A DNA stretch of 64,000 nt from Coix lacryma-jobi var. lacryma-jobi (GCA_009763385.1 CM019825.1:18098457-18162456); one strand, 5' to 3'. Shown: positions 33,418 through 46,085, counted from the stretch's first letter. Notes: generated by a model from the letters alone, not told the origin. A program made the numbers and translations.

Positions 33418-34489
33418 ATCTCCCCCTTGATGAGTGCATTGTCAACTACCAACACAAATCATAATGGAAGTAGAAGAAAAAGGAAGGAGAAGAGAGAACT
33501 CGACCAAATGACCCAAAAGCATAGCAAAGCCGAAGAAGGTCAAGTGGAAAGAGCAAGACAACTTGGTCCCCAAAAGACATGGGCAACGGCTCGACGCAAC
33601 CAAGCAAAGCAAAGCTAGCCCTCAAGAAGAGGTAGAACAGGCTCAACACCACTAGCAGAAAAGCTCGACACTAATTGAAATATCAACCGAGCAAAGCAAA
33701 GCTAGCCCTCAAGAAGAGGTAGAACAGGCTCAACACCACTAGCATAAAAGCTCGACACCAATTGAAAACTAGAGCTATCCCTCGAGAAAAGGCAGAACGG
33801 GCTCAACACCGCTAGCGAGAAGGCTCAAAAGTAAAAGAGCTCGATACCAATTGGGAATCATACTCACAAGTTGAAAAACTGCTAGTCCCTCAAGATAGAG
33901 GCACAGAGGCTCAACACAACTAGCATAAAATTGCTCCAAACCAATTGAAAAACCTTCATCAAACGAGCAAATTCAGCAAGCTCCCCCTCCAATAGTGCAT
34001 ACAACTAGGACATGATTTGTCAAATTTCTCCCCCTTAGTTGATATTGCACTATCAAGCAGATCTCTTCCCTTTCAAAATGAATGAGTCAAAATGCAAGTT
34101 AGCAGCTTCAGGAATATAGTCTAGAGAACAAAAAGATGCTCTACACAGTATAACTCCAATGACTCAACAGGAAGCATACATGCTAGCAAAGGCTCAAACT
34201 GATCACCAAATACGAAATATGAACAAATAAGCAAAGTGAGCAGTTTTAGCCATTCAGAAAAGGATGTTCACCATAAAAATAGCACTGAACATGTATAGAC
34301 AGGAAGTCAAAACAAGTGCTAATCATGTATACAAGGTGAACTACCCCTAGCACAGTTCAATCATCATGCTACAGAATGAAACATATACTTGTGATTTCAG
34401 ATTTTAATCGGAGGTGCAGCGGTGAAAATACACAAGTTTAAAAATTCAGCATATGATTGCGAGAGGTTGAGAGCTTGCCATTGCCTAAC
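33418..34489 (-). mobile_element. 3' internal region of element A3, minus strand
   Basis: It mirrors A1 12800-13865: CTCCCCC tracts near 33421, 33981 and 34030, and four units of GCTAGT...TTGAGCC...CTTGAGGG between about 33610 and 33930. No ORF of note. It stops at 34489 inside sequence that matches A1 near 12800, where the F LTR begins. Confidence 0.8.
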
Positions 34490-35640
34490 TGTCGGTGTTT
34501 CAACCCCGGGGGTATGACACCAACTAGTATATGATCGCGTGCTCCCTTCCTAGATGGTGATGCAAGATGACACAAGGGTTTATCCTGGTTCGGGCAAAGA
34601 AGGCCCTACGTCCAGCGGGGGGAGGAGGTTCTTGTATTACTTTGCACCTAAGTGCTTGTACCGGGGCAATACAAGCTCAACGAGAGTGGACGATAGTCTG
34701 GACTCGTGTGCGTGGAGGGCCCTGGTGTCCTCTTTTATAGAATAAGAGGAGGCCAGGGTTACACAGGAGTGACATGTACAACGCCCAATACGGCGAAGGG
34801 TTGGAATTTTGTCTTGTCGAGGTCACTGGAGCCGGCGTGGGGGTTGCTGTTGAGGCGTCCTTGAAGCGTGGCTTCCATCCCGGGCGCGGACGTGGAGGCA
34901 TGGCGACGTGGAGGCCGTGCAGCGCCCATTCCGGCACGTACAGGACGTGGCAGGGTCCCTCCGGGTCTTGGGGTACCTGTCCTCCAATAGCATGAAAGCA
35001 GTCAGGGCTCGAGGGGCGCAGGGCCGGCCTCGAGGTGGCGCCTATGGGGGGCTCGAGCTCCCGCAGGTATGGGCAAGTTCCGGAAAACCCGGCCGTACAG
35101 CGGGAATCCAGGTCTCGAGATGTGGCTCGAGTGTGCTACAGTGCAGGGTATGGCCTAACAGTGCTGTACTTGTGCCTTTTTGCCCATGCTTGTGGTGAAA
35201 ACGAGGTTTGACTCCGGCCCCGGTTCACTGTGGCATACGTCGTGTACCAGAGGATGTGACCGGAGTAGGTGGACGCATTAAATGCGCAGTATGGGGCTGG
35301 TATCCGATGTCTGGCACTGCTCGAGGGAGGTATGATGTGTCTCGAGGGATAGGTTACCGTGTTAGAGAGGCCTGAGGTCCCCACGTGGGGTTTCGAGGAA
35401 CGGTGTACGACTGTAGTGGGCTCGAGGCCTATGTGCCGGGGCTCGAGAGGTAGGCTACCATGAGGCGGTCGGGAAGGCATTGGCGGGCCCGGGCTTCCTA
35501 GCGGTGGGCCAGCGTTGTAGGCCTCGAGGGGTTGGTTTTTTAGAGGGTTAGACTAGTTAGGTCTCTTATTAATTGGTGCTCTAGGTTTAACTTATTTGTT
35601 TTGCGTTGATTGGGGGTACCCCTTTTGTGGTCCCCCGACA
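34490..35640 (+). repeat. 5' LTR of element F, 1151 bp
   Basis: It starts TGTCGGTGTTTCAACCCC and ends GTCCCCCGACA; the ends form the short inverted repeat TGTCGG/CCGACA. Next comes GTAGCCCCCGAGCC, the usual start of the interior of this grass family. CTCGAG is unusually frequent here and in the leader. Confidence 0.82.
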
Positions 35641-36798
35641 GTAGCCCCCGAGCCCTTGTTCGAGTGCTAGCACTCGAGCAGAGGCTCCCTACCGGGATCT
35701 CGAGGGTTAGCTAACTGGTTCTCGAGGGTTTGGTTGTTTTGATTCCGTGGGTGTCACGCGAGCGACACCCGCGGGTGTAGCCCCCGTGGCCACGGGGGAG
35801 TGGTTAGGACTCCCTCGTGGGCTTTTTCACGAGTGTGAGTGTTAGTTACGTTTTTTAGGTTCGGGAGTGTCGAGCCCCCGAGTTCTTCGACCCTCTTTCG
35901 TCGAGGGGTGCCAGGCTGAACCGACCGGCCGGCTCTTCGAGCTGTCCGGCACGCCAGTTGCCCTGGCTTGTCCTTTCGATTGGATGCGAGGGGGGATGCC
36001 TCGTACTACAACGAGCGGGCGAGTATCGAGGTTCCCGGTGAGCTGGTAACGGGGGAATCCAAGTGAGACCTCGTGCCCCGTTCGATAGGGTCGACTGAAG
36101 CCCGGAGGTGATCTCATAAAGCATGGGCGCTCGGTCTGCAGGAATGCCGGGTCCATTCGATAGGACCTGGTGGCTCGATGCCTCCCTCCGAGGGGATCTC
36201 ACTGCATGTCGTGCGCTCTGCCTTGGATACACGTGAGGGGCCTCGAGGGCTTGGCCCTCGAGCGATGCTGCGAGTGGCGCCCCTTGGTGTCCCTGACTCG
36301 GGTGCTCGAAGCCGGCTGTCGAACCCTCTTTGAGGGCCAGCCTTCGCTGCCTCGAGACTTGGAAGGGCCGAGGCCCGTTTTTACCTTCTTGAAGAAGCCT
36401 CCGTCATTTGGAATCCTTCTGCCCGTTGGGCGCGCCTTTTTAGGCAGAAACTGCCAGGGAGTGGAGATCGTGGCGCCAGGGCGACGGACATGAAGTCAGA
36501 GCGGCGGTCGTGGTGGGCCTTGGTAGTGGTGCGAATGGGGAGTTGCCGCGTGTACCTGTCAACCGGCTCGAGACGTGGTTAGGTGGGCGCATCAAATGTG
36601 TGCGGTTACCTTTCCTCTGCTGTGGGAGACCCCGCCCGTTGGGGTTTTCTTTTATAAATATCGAGTGAGGGGTGAGGGACTCTTTACTTTGCCTTTGCCT
36701 TCACAGCCGCCGTAGCTCCCACATGCTTTCTCCCCAAGCTAGCGATTGGTAATCTTCCCGGCCATCCGTCCGCCGCTCAGATCCACGCCATCGCCGCC
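35641..36798 (+). other. Leader of element F, non-coding, rich in CTCGAG
   Basis: The 1.16 kb between LTR and gag-like start codon holds no convincing ORF. CTCGAG or TCGAG occurs many times. A GACACCCGCGGGTGT palindrome lies near 35763-35778, and a TTTTATAAATA element near 36650-36660 could be a promoter close to the gene. Confidence 0.6.
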
Positions 36799-39700
36799 AT
36801 GGCCGCCCAGACCCAGGTGCTGCCGCCCGAAGACTGGTGCCCGACGAAGACGTCGCAGCTTGAGCTGGAGTCGCTGGTGGACCAGGGGCTTCTCCGCCCC
36901 AACCCGCGGGAGGGGCCCGCATGGTGGATTCTCCCATCGGCGGACCACCAGGAGCCGCACCCGCCGGAGGGGTATGTGGTGAGCTTCACGCGCTTCCACC
37001 GCATGGGGCTTGGCGTTCCGCCGAGCCGCTTTATGCGGGGGCTGGCTCACCACTTCGAGGTGGAATTGCAGCACTTCTCCCGCAACTCAATCTCGCACGC
37101 CGCCATCTACGCCGTGGTGTGCGAGGGATACCAGAAGATCGAGCCTCATTGGGAGATTTTCGTCCACCTCTTCCGGGGCGAGCTCTTTCATAAGGCCGTG
37201 AAGCCGAGTGGGAGGAGGTTCGCGCGCGCAGGCTCCCTCACCATCACCGCGAGGACTGGTCCCTCGTCGGCCAACGTTCCCCGTCACTACCTCCACTACA
37301 AGCTTTCCTCCAACCAGGTAGGGTGGGAAGACCACTGGTTCTACCTGCGGAACGAGGACGGGCTCCTTCCGCAGTACACCGGCAGGATCATCACCAAGCG
37401 CCCTGAGAAGTGGAATTGGGGCGTTGTGGCGGACAGGCAGCGCCACCTGATGCTGCTGATGAATACGATGTGGTCGCTGGTGGAGGAGAAGGGACTGACC
37501 GTCCAGGCGGTCATCTGGGCGTTCCATCAGCGGAGGGTCCTTCCTCTGGCGGACCGCCCCCTTCTCATGTACGAGATGGGGCCAAATGGCCCGCTCGAGG
37601 CGCTGAACAGGTTGAGGATGGCCGAGGAGAGGCTGCCTCGGAACGAGGGTGCCTCCCGGGTGACGGTCACGATCCACGGGCCGTTCCGCCCTGAGGAGAT
37701 CAACCTGATTGCCATGGCACCCGACGCAGGGTGTCTCGACCCGGTAAGCCTGCCTCAAGCTAGGCTGTTTCGAGCCTCCCCTCCTTTCTCTTTCTTCGAA
37801 CCTTGTTTACTCTCCTTGTGGTTTTTCTCATCAAGTTTCTTTTTGCAGGGGGCGTTCACATATCACGCGTCGAGTCCCCCGGTGAAGGAGGACACCGCGG
37901 AAAGACAGGTGAGGCGCCTCTCTGCTCAGAAAGATAAGAAGAATAAGGATGCAAAGAAGAAGAAAGAGAAAGAGAAGAACTTGCGTCGGGTGGACCGGGA
38001 TCAGAGGCTAGCGAAGGCTCGTCGTAACCGGCAGCCTGGAGAGGAGTCCCCCGAGCTCAACTACACGAGCTCGGAGGAGGAGGATGACGATGAGGAGGAG
38101 AGCAATGATGAAGGGATGGATGCGCGTCTGAGGTGCGCGGGGGTCATCGACATCAGGGCTGACTGCTCTTCTGTGCAGGAGAATATCCTGGAGATCCCCC
38201 CGGCGAAGGGATCGCGCGGGACGCAGCAGCGGAAGGCCACGCCAGGCCTCGCCTCGTCGGAGGCTCAGGGCACGTTGAGCTCCGTGCCGGACGTGCCCCC
38301 TGACGTGAAGAGGCCTCGAACTTGGGGCGCCATCACCGCGGCGCAGAAGGAGGCCACGACCGCGTCGACCCAGGCGGGGGGTCTCGAGAAGGGCCGGACC
38401 TCGAGAAGCGGTCAACACACCGAGAGGGACTCCGGGCCCGACCGCCGCAAGTCGTCGAGGACGACATCGAGCCCGCGGAAGAGCGGGCAACATGAGGGGG
38501 CGTCGAACCCCCGCCACCATGACCGTCGAAGGGGGAGCTCCCGGTCGTCTCGTGACGGGAGTCGCGAGCGATCCCGGAGCCCGTCGCCGGGAGAAGGAGG
38601 CAGACGCAGGGGGCACGACCGCCAGCACGAGCGCCGGAGCAGGTCCCGGAGCCCGCGCAAGGAAAGGCGCCAAGAAGACCGCTTGAAGGAGACGCGGTCG
38701 TCCCCCCGGGACAAGAGACAGAAGGAGAGCTCCCCGTCGGGGTCTAGCCACAGGAAGCACCGGGAGCCTTCCCCCCATCCGAGCCACACGGAGACGGCTC
38801 GGGGGCATGGCTCGAGCCATGGGGCAGACTCGAAGCCCCTGAGCGGGTCTGGCGACTCGGGGAAGAAGTCTCGCCATCGCTTTGGGTAAGTAACGTTTCT
38901 CAATTCCGTTGGTAGTGAAGCTTTACCTTTTTACCTTTGGTGATGTGTGCCGTTTCTGGTTTTTCAGGGAAAAGCGCTCCCGGCAGGAGGCGGACCCCGC
39001 GGTGTCCAAGCGGGCCAAGACCTCGAGCTCTGCTGAGGACCAAGCACCTCGAGGTATGGCTCCTTCTTCCGCTGAAATGGCCGCTTGGCTGGTGAAGGCT
39101 CGAGCAGCCATGGCTCAAGGAAGTCAGATGGCCGCCGCGGATCTTGGTGAGGCCGACGCCGTCGACCACGGGGGTCGAGGCTTTTTCCTGATTCTGACGA
39201 CGTTGTTCTCTTTTTCAGCAGGGACCGTGGCTCCTGGCGCCAAGCCCGCCGCCACTGCGTCCATCGCAACACCACCACCACCACCTCCTCCTCCTCCTCC
39301 TCTGGTGGCGCCTACCGAGAGGGCCACTCCTCCCCCCGTCACGACGACCGTCTCGGGGGGAGCACCCAAGACAGGCGCGGCTCCGTCGGCGTCTGGGGCT
39401 AAGGGGACAGCGGCCCTCGAGACCCCAGTCGACGCGAGCCGGCCCGCTGGACAGGATCCCCTACCGATGGAGCCTCGCGCGCCCGCGGAGAAGGAGAAGG
39501 AGGGGGAGGCGTCGGTGGAGAAGATACCGACGGTGGAGGGGCTCCTGGACGAGCTGGAGAAGGAGCCGTCCCCGGTCAAGGGCTCAGCGCTGGAGGGGGC
39601 GCTCGAGGCACCGGCCGGGGACGACAAGACGCCGGAAGACCCAGTGAGGGAGGAGAGGCTCGAGGGGCCGGCCGGGAACGAGGCGGAGGGGACGACCAGT

Positions 39701-40264
39701 CCCTCGGCCGGCGCGGAGGAGAGCTTGGAGACGAGCCACCCCTCGAGCGATCCGCTACCGCTCGAGCCCCCGCCTCTACGCGATGCCGCACCATCGCCTC
39801 GGGAGGGGACGGATCAGCAGGAGGAGATGGCTGAGGGGCCGCACGATGACGGTGAGGGGCGGAGAGAGCCGCAGCTAGTGCCATCGGTTGGTGGGCCGTA
39901 GCTGGTGCTGCTCGAGTCAGAGGAGGAGGACCTGCTCATCGTCGAGACCGGTCGATCGGTGTGGCCATACCCTGACGCTTGCGAGCCCGTGGGGGAGGGC
40001 TCGTCCGGCGCCGTTATCCCCATCGAGCGGTCGATTCAGCAGGGGGTTCTGCGGGAGGCGCGGTCGATCTTCAAGGAGGTGACCGAGCTCGTGGCGCAGG
40101 CAGAGAGGGCCTTCGTGGAGGAGGCGGACAAGTCCGCGCGGGTGGCGGCTGCCCTCGTGAGGGCGGAGGGGGAGCTCTAGGAGCTCCGCGCTGAGCTGGG
40201 CCGGAACGCGCAGATGGTGGGCCGGCTCAACGACGCTCAGGCGGAGACCCAGGCGGCTCGAGAC
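36799..40264 (+). CDS. Gag-like gene of element F with three introns and an RS-rich domain; 3' end cut
   Basis: ATG 36799 lies in a good context (GCCGCCATGG). Residues about 50-240 match the plant putative gypsy-type transposon domain (transposase_28): PPSRFMRGLAHHFEVELQHF, ISHAAIYAVVCEGY and EPHWEIFVHLFRGE. Three introns have GT-AG ends and keep the frame: 37744-37848, 38886-38967 and 39147-39218. Residues encoded at about 38400-38880 form an Arg/Ser-rich domain with SRSPSP and RSRSPRK. A Pro-rich part follows (poly-Pro near 39270), then acidic and coiled-coil parts. In-frame TAG codons at 39899-39901 and 40178-40180 and the Athila insertion at 40265 end it. Nuclear RNA binding is inferred only. 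Confidence 0.7.
37744..37848 (+). other. Intron 1 of the element F gene
   Basis: It begins GTAAGC and ends TTTTTGCAG after a pyrimidine-rich stretch. Length 105, a multiple of three, so the frame stays open even unspliced; the retained translation is hydrophobic and unlike the flanks. Confidence 0.75.
38886..38967 (+). other. Intron 2 of the element F gene
   Basis: It begins GTAAGT and ends GGTTTTTCAG. Splicing removes an in-frame TAA at 38887-38889 and joins the two long ORFs in frame. Confidence 0.82.
39147..39218 (+). other. Intron 3 of the element F gene
   Basis: It begins GTGAGG and ends CTTTTTCAG; 72 bases. Splicing keeps the frame. Confidence 0.65.
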
Positions 40265-41581
40265 TGTTGACGGTGCTTAAAGCATCATTTCACCATCAAC
40301 ATTCCACCCAAAACCAAGGTAAAACAACATAAAAAGTAGAAGATTTGGTTTATAACTAACCTATTTCCACATGTGCATAGTTTCTTATCTTAATGCAGGA
40401 AATAATGGAAATTGGACCAAACAAGTGCACCAGGAGCAAGGCCAAGCCACTCTGGCCCATTTGGGCCTGAGTAGGGTGGCGGCCGCCACCTATTACAGGC
40501 GGCCGCCAGGTCACTCGTGCCAAAAGTGGACCAAGCCACGTCATCGATCCGTGGGAGTCACCTCAAACTCAAATCTTGGCCATTGCACATTAAGGCGGTT
40601 TGATCCAAGGGCTAAGAAGAGTGTCACCTGGATAGTGGGCTTTGGACACGTGTCTAAACCCTAACCGGCCCTCAAACCGACTTGGGAGAGCAAATGAAGA
40701 CCGTTGGATGAATGGCGGTTGCAACGGACGACAGTGAGGTGGCGGGCGCCAGGGTTTGGTGGCAGGCGCCACCCCCCTAAACCCTAACCGACCTCCCCTC
40801 ACTCTATAAGTACCCCCTAGCTCCCTAGCACTATAAATAGGCCCCCTTGAGCTCTCATTCGGAGAGCCTCACACCATTCCCCACTAGTTGGTTAGAGTAG
40901 CACACTTGCTATGATAGAGAGATTAGAGAGAGTGTGAGTGCCTCACTAGAAGAGGAGCTGGAGAGGAGAAGAGTAGAAGTCTGGAGAGCTCCGGAGTTGT
41001 CGGAGACCCCTGCTTCTCTCTGCTCTGCGCTTCAACTTTGGTAACTTAGTATCTTATTCTATCTTCCAGTATTTACTTTAAGTACTTGTGTGTTTGTTTC
41101 ATTGCTTGATATTACTTTCAAGTGCTCTAGTTCTAGTACAGGGCTAGTAGTAGTAGTATATAGATTAATTGTGGTACTTAGGCTATATATTGCTAGTGAA
41201 TACGGCTAGGCCCCCGGATAGCTGTGGTAGCAAGCAGGTGGTGACAGCCCTGTGCGCCTTGAATTCCACCACGTAGTTGATCTAGTTTAACAGTAGGGCT
41301 CGTTGTGCTAGCGTTCAACCTAAGTCAGTGGTAAAGGCTAGTACGCCCACAATACACTAGTAAAGATCTTAAATTACTAGAAGTCTAATAGAACTAGGAT
41401 CTACCCAAGTAGATAGTGCCCGTTCCCTTCATCTATCCTAGATATCCTTACCCCCCTAGTTTTCTCAAAATCACTTCGCGTTCCTCGTGGATTCGATACC
41501 CCGGAATACTCTGAGGTGAAAAGCTACAACTGACAGTCGTGCGCTTGCGGTTTCTTCTGCGTGCCACCCCAGGTGTCAACA
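40265..41581 (+). repeat. 5' LTR of the Athila element, 1317 bp
   Basis: It starts TGTTGACGGTGC and ends GGTGTCAACA, and the primer site follows seven bases later. It contains two pairs of GGCGGCCGCC-like palindromes (40476-40510 and 40738-40775) and a TATA box at 40831. Confidence 0.88.
40831..40840 (+). promoter_or_regulatory. TATA box of Athila LTR
   Basis: CTATAAATAG lies upstream of a GAGCTCTCATTCGGAGAGC stretch. The second Athila-like LTR has CTATAAATA in the equivalent place (51524). Confidence 0.65.
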
Positions 41582-41588
41582 ATTTTTC

Positions 41589-41606
41589 TGGCGCCGTTGC
41601 CGGGGA
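41589..41606 (+). other. Primer binding site of the Athila element (tRNA-Asp type)
   Basis: TGGCGCCGTTGCCGGGGA lies seven bases after the LTR. From memory of the family it is complementary to the tRNA-Asp 3' end, the usual Athila primer. The same string is at 52457. Confidence 0.85.
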
Positions 41607-41657
41607 ACGGTAGCTGATTTTTGAGACTAGAGTTAGGATCATCTTTATCCTCTCCGC

Positions 41658-44600
41658 ATGGAGAATCAGTCTATCTTACAATTCGCAGTTCCTAAGAGTT
41701 CGCGATTAGAGCCACATTTATCATCACAACCTATATATGCCGATAGTTACGAATTGCGCCCTGACTTTATTAACAAAGTTCAGGAGAGCATGTTTACGGG
41801 ATCAGAAAATCCCTACATACATCTACGTGAGTTTGAGAAAGTCTGTGCATGATTGAACAGTTCGGGCATTTCACCTGACACTGTCAAGTGGAAGCTGTTT
41901 CCGTTCACTTTGATGGGAGCAGCTAAAACATGGCATGCTCGAACCATGGGAAGTGCCAGAGGAGACTGGGGAACTTTACGGACCAAGTTTATCTTGACGT
42001 ATTTCCCTGTCCACCGAGTGGTACGACTACGAGTAGAAGTGTTGACCTTTAGACAAAATGATAAGGAGATGTTAGGGGAGGCTTGGGACCATTTTATTGG
42101 TTTAATCAATTCAGGACCCGATTTAGCCATACCCGATCCAGTGCTCCTTCAGCATTTTTATGTCGGTCTAGAGAAAGAAAGCGCTCTTCACCTTGATCAT
42201 TCGTCAGGTGGAGCGTTTCTTCATCTTTCTCCACAAGGTGGAAAGGAGGTTCTTGATAGAATTCTTGAGAATACTCCTTATACTGGAGTTTCCGATGAAA
42301 TCCCCGAGGAAGAAGTCGTAGAAACCCAAGTTTTGACCGTAGAACAACAAGAAGAGCTCGAGTCTAGCTCGCTGGACTTAGCGGAGCCTATTCCGTCCAC
42401 ATCTGGGAGAGAAATTCTTCCGGACTTTTTGGGCGAGATAGAGGATGATGTGTTTGAGGATTACGGAAATGCTATGAACTACTCCGTTCAAGCTCTCCCA
42501 TCCGACAAACCACTTCCTAAGTCTTCTGATGGAATCTATAGCCGAGAGCGTCTTTTGGAACTTTTAGCTGTCATGAGTCATGAATGGACAATGGAAGCCG
42601 AAGTATCAGAAAACATCCCTCGCATAGATAAAGTACCTAGCGTAATAGATTGTTGAATTAGGGGAGAAAGGGCCTTTGCCTTTTACGACCCTGTCGTGGG
42701 AATTAATGTTCTTGCTAGTAATTACGTATCCAGAACATTCCCCGACCTTCAACGACATCCAACTAAACGGTGTTTAAGAGACCCACATGGTGACATCTTC
42801 GAAAGTGAAGGAATCCTAAAGATGGTCCCCATCCAAGTAGATGGAGCGAACATGGTCTTAGATTTCTACATTTTCGATGTAGTCATTTTTGACGTCTTCT
42901 TAGGACAACCGTGGTCCATACTTGCCTTGCAAGGACCATGTCAAGAGCACATTAATGCTCAAATCGGTGGAAAAGAGTACTCAGTACCTTTCGTTCGTGC
43001 ATTAAACTCTATTGCCGAACAACCACCAGAACCAGATCTTCTCGATCAAGCTAGAACCTCTACTCTTTATGAGTTGGCTCAGCCTAATTTTGAAGAAGAT
43101 TCTGAGTTCTTTGTCGAAGAAGAAGCCGAGACAGATGAGCCGTTTCGCTTAAACGAATCGGAAAAGCCATCTCGACCTTCCATAGAGCTAAAACCTCTGC
43201 CTGAAGGCCTGAGATACATTTTTCTAAACAATGACCCCGAGACTCCCGTAATCATTAGCAGTAAGCTATCTAAAGAGGAAGTCCATAGGTTGACCCTTGT
43301 CTTAGAAAAACACCAATCTGTCTTTGGCTATTCACTTCAAGATTTGAAGGGAATTAGTCCAAATCTCTGCACCCGTCGTATCCCTCTCGATCCTGAGATA
43401 CCCTCTTCAAGAGAGCCACAAAGACGACTTAATAACGCTATGCGTGAAGTCGTGAAAAAGGAGGTTCTGAAACTCTTGCATGTGGGAATTATTTATCCAG
43501 TCCCTTATAGTGAATGGGTAAGTCCTGTGCAAGTAGTTCCAAAGAAAGGAGGTATGACAGTCGTTAAGAATGAGAAAAATGAGTTAATCCCTCAACGCAC
43601 TGTCACTGGATGGAGGATGTGTATAGACTATAGGAAGCTGAATAAAGCCACAAAGAAAGATCATTTCCTGCTTCCTTTTATAGATGAGATGCTAGAGAGA
43701 TTGGCAAACCATTCCTTCTTTTGCTTCTTGGATGGATATTCTGGTTATCACCAAATCCCAATCCATCCAGATGACCAAAGTAAGACCACTTTCACATGCC
43801 CGTATGGAACTTATGCTTATAGACGCATGTCCTTTGGACTTTGCAATGCGCCGACATCTTTCCAATGGTGTATGATGTCCATCTTTTCCGACATGATTGA
43901 ACAAATCATGGAGGTATTCATGGATGACTTTTCGGTCTATGGGAAAACCTTTGACGTTTGCCTAGACAATTTAGACAAAGTCCTCCAACGCTGTGAAGAG
44001 AAGGACCTAGTTCTTAACTGGGAAAAGTTTCACTTCATGGTGCGGGAAGGAATTGTCCTAGGCCATCGAATTTCAGAACATGGGATAGAAGTGGACAAAG
44101 CCAAAATCAATATAATTGAACAATTGCCACCACCCACTAATGTGAGAGAGATCCGAAGCTTCTTGGGCCATGCCGGATTTTATAGAAGGTTTATTAAGGA
44201 TTTCTCACAGGTCGCCAGACCCTTAATGAGCCTGTTAGCAAAAGACGTCCCGTTCAAATTTGACGAGGATTGTCTACAAGCTTTCAATATTTTGAAAAAG
44301 GCTCTAACTTCGGCACCAATCATCCAACCCCCAGATTGGAATTTGCCGTTTGAAATCATGTGTGATGCTAGTGATTATGCTGTGGGGGCCGTCCTTGGTC
44401 AAACTAAAGATAAGAAGCATTATGCTATTTCTTATGCTAATAAGACCATGACTGGCCCCCAGCTTATCTACGCAACCACAGAAAAGGAACTTCTGGCCGT
44501 AGTCTTTGCCATAGACAAGTTTAGATCTTACTTAGTGGGAGCTAAGGTGATTGTTTATACCGATCACTCTGCTCTAAAATATCTCTTCACTAAGAAAGAT

Positions 44601-46085
44601 GTTAAGCCAAGGTTGATCCGCTGGATCCTACTCCTTCAAGAATTTGACCTGGAAATAAGAGACAAGAAAGGAGTAGAGAATTCAGTAGCTGATCACTTGT
44701 CTAGACTACAAGTCAATAATTCAGACAATCTCCCAATAAATGACTTCCTTCGCGATGATACCCTTCTAAAAGTCACATATACCAACCCTTGGTATGCAAA
44801 CATTGTGAATTTTATAGTCACCGGCTATGTCCCGCCGGGGGAGAATAAAAAGAAACTGCTATATCAAAGTAGAACGCACCTATGGGATGAACCATATCTC
44901 TATAAGGTCTGTGCAGATGGACTCTTGAGAAAATGTGTCCCCATAGAAGAAGCAACAAAAATCATAGATAGATGTCACTCCGCCGAATATGGAGGACACT
45001 ATGGAGCTTTCCGGACACATGCTAAAATTTGGCAAAATGGTTTTTATTGGCCATCAATGTACGAGGACACTAAGAATTATGTGAGACGTTGTCCTCGTTG
45101 CCAAAAGCATGGTAACATTAATGCCCGAGATGCTATGCCTCTCGTGAACAATCTCCAAGTTGAGTTGTTCGACGTTTGAGGTATAGATTTCATGGGCCCC
45201 TTTCCTAAATCCTATGACGCCGAGTACATTCTTGTGGCTGTGGATTATGTCTCAAAATGGGTAGAAGCCATACCCTGTCGAGCGGCAGATGCTAAACATT
45301 CAAAGAAAATGTTCCAAGAGAACATCTTTCCTCGTTTTGGAGTTCCTAGACTAGTTATTAGTGATGGAGGCCCTCATTTCATAGATAAGAGCTTCCGACA
45401 TTTCTTAGCTAGTCAAGGAATCCAACATAATGTAGCCACTGCATACCATCCCCAGACAAGTGGACAGGCCGAAACGTCCAATAAACAAATAAAGAATATC
45501 TTGCAAAAGACGGTAGAAGAAATGGGAAAGGGATGGAAACATAAGTTACCCGAAGCTCTGTGGGCCTATCGGACCGCCTATAAGACCCCGATCGGAATGT
45601 CCCCATACCAACTAGTTTATGGGAAAACTTGTCATCTTCCTATTGAACTTGAGTTCAAAGCTCATTGGGCCATTAAGAAATGGAACATGGACCTCGACCA
45701 AGCTGGCCAAAATAGGAAGATGCAAATTTCTGAACTAGAAGAATGGCGAGAGAAAGCCTATCATAGTGCCAAGCTCTATAAAGAGAAGACTAAGAGATGG
45801 CACGATAAACGGATCAAAAAGAAAGAGTTCGAAGTAGGAGATAAAGTTTTACTCTTTAACTCCCGTGTTCGACTTTTCGGACATGGTAAACTTTGAAGCA
45901 AATGGGAAGGACCCTTTAAGGTTGTTGCAACCTCTTCCCATGGAGCCGTCACATTAGAAAGTGACGATGGGCAAATCTTCAAAGTCAATGGACAAAGATT
46001 AAAAATATTCTATGACTTTGATAAAAATGAGCTAAATGAAATTGATATAATTGAGTTTGAAGAAGCTCAAGCCCATGACAATTAA
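41658..46085 (+). pseudogene. gag-pol: Athila gag-pol, one frame of 1476 codons with four internal TGA stops
   Basis: The frame from ATG 41658 to TAA 46083-46085 has no shift at all. It is broken by TGA at 41850, 42654, 45177 and 45894. Gag covers about residues 1-330 (KWKLFPFTLMGAAKTWH). A protease-like stretch (VFLGQPWSI) is near 42895. RT has WRMCIDYRKLN, GYSGYHQIPIHP and catalytic VFMDDFSVYG near 43915-43942. RNase H (CDASDYAVGAVLGQ, TDHSALKYL) follows. Integrase has HHCC ending CPRCQKHG near 45090, first Asp in IDFMGPFP just after the third stop, then SDGGPHF and the QTSGQAE Glu. At 45177 the stop replaces the residue before GIDFMGPFP, and 45894 lies in GKL-SKWEGPF; both fit single transitions. 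Confidence 0.9.

Larger units (their letters stand above)
34490..40264 (+). mobile_element. Non-autonomous gypsy-like element F, left part
   Basis: The parts are an LTR of 1151 bp, a 1.16-kb leader, and a spliced gag-like gene cut by the Athila LTR at 40265. No pol is visible in this half. A transposase_28-type domain without pol is typical of large non-autonomous LTR elements in grasses. Confidence 0.75.

Noticed and set aside
36701..37758. Minus-strand ORFs opposite the start of the element F gene
   Set aside because: No family motif; explained by the high GC of the plus-strand gene.
38008..38877. 289-residue ORF opposite the RS domain of element F
   Set aside because: It is a shadow of a GC-rich, low-complexity region; the plus-strand gene has domains, introns and a good start.
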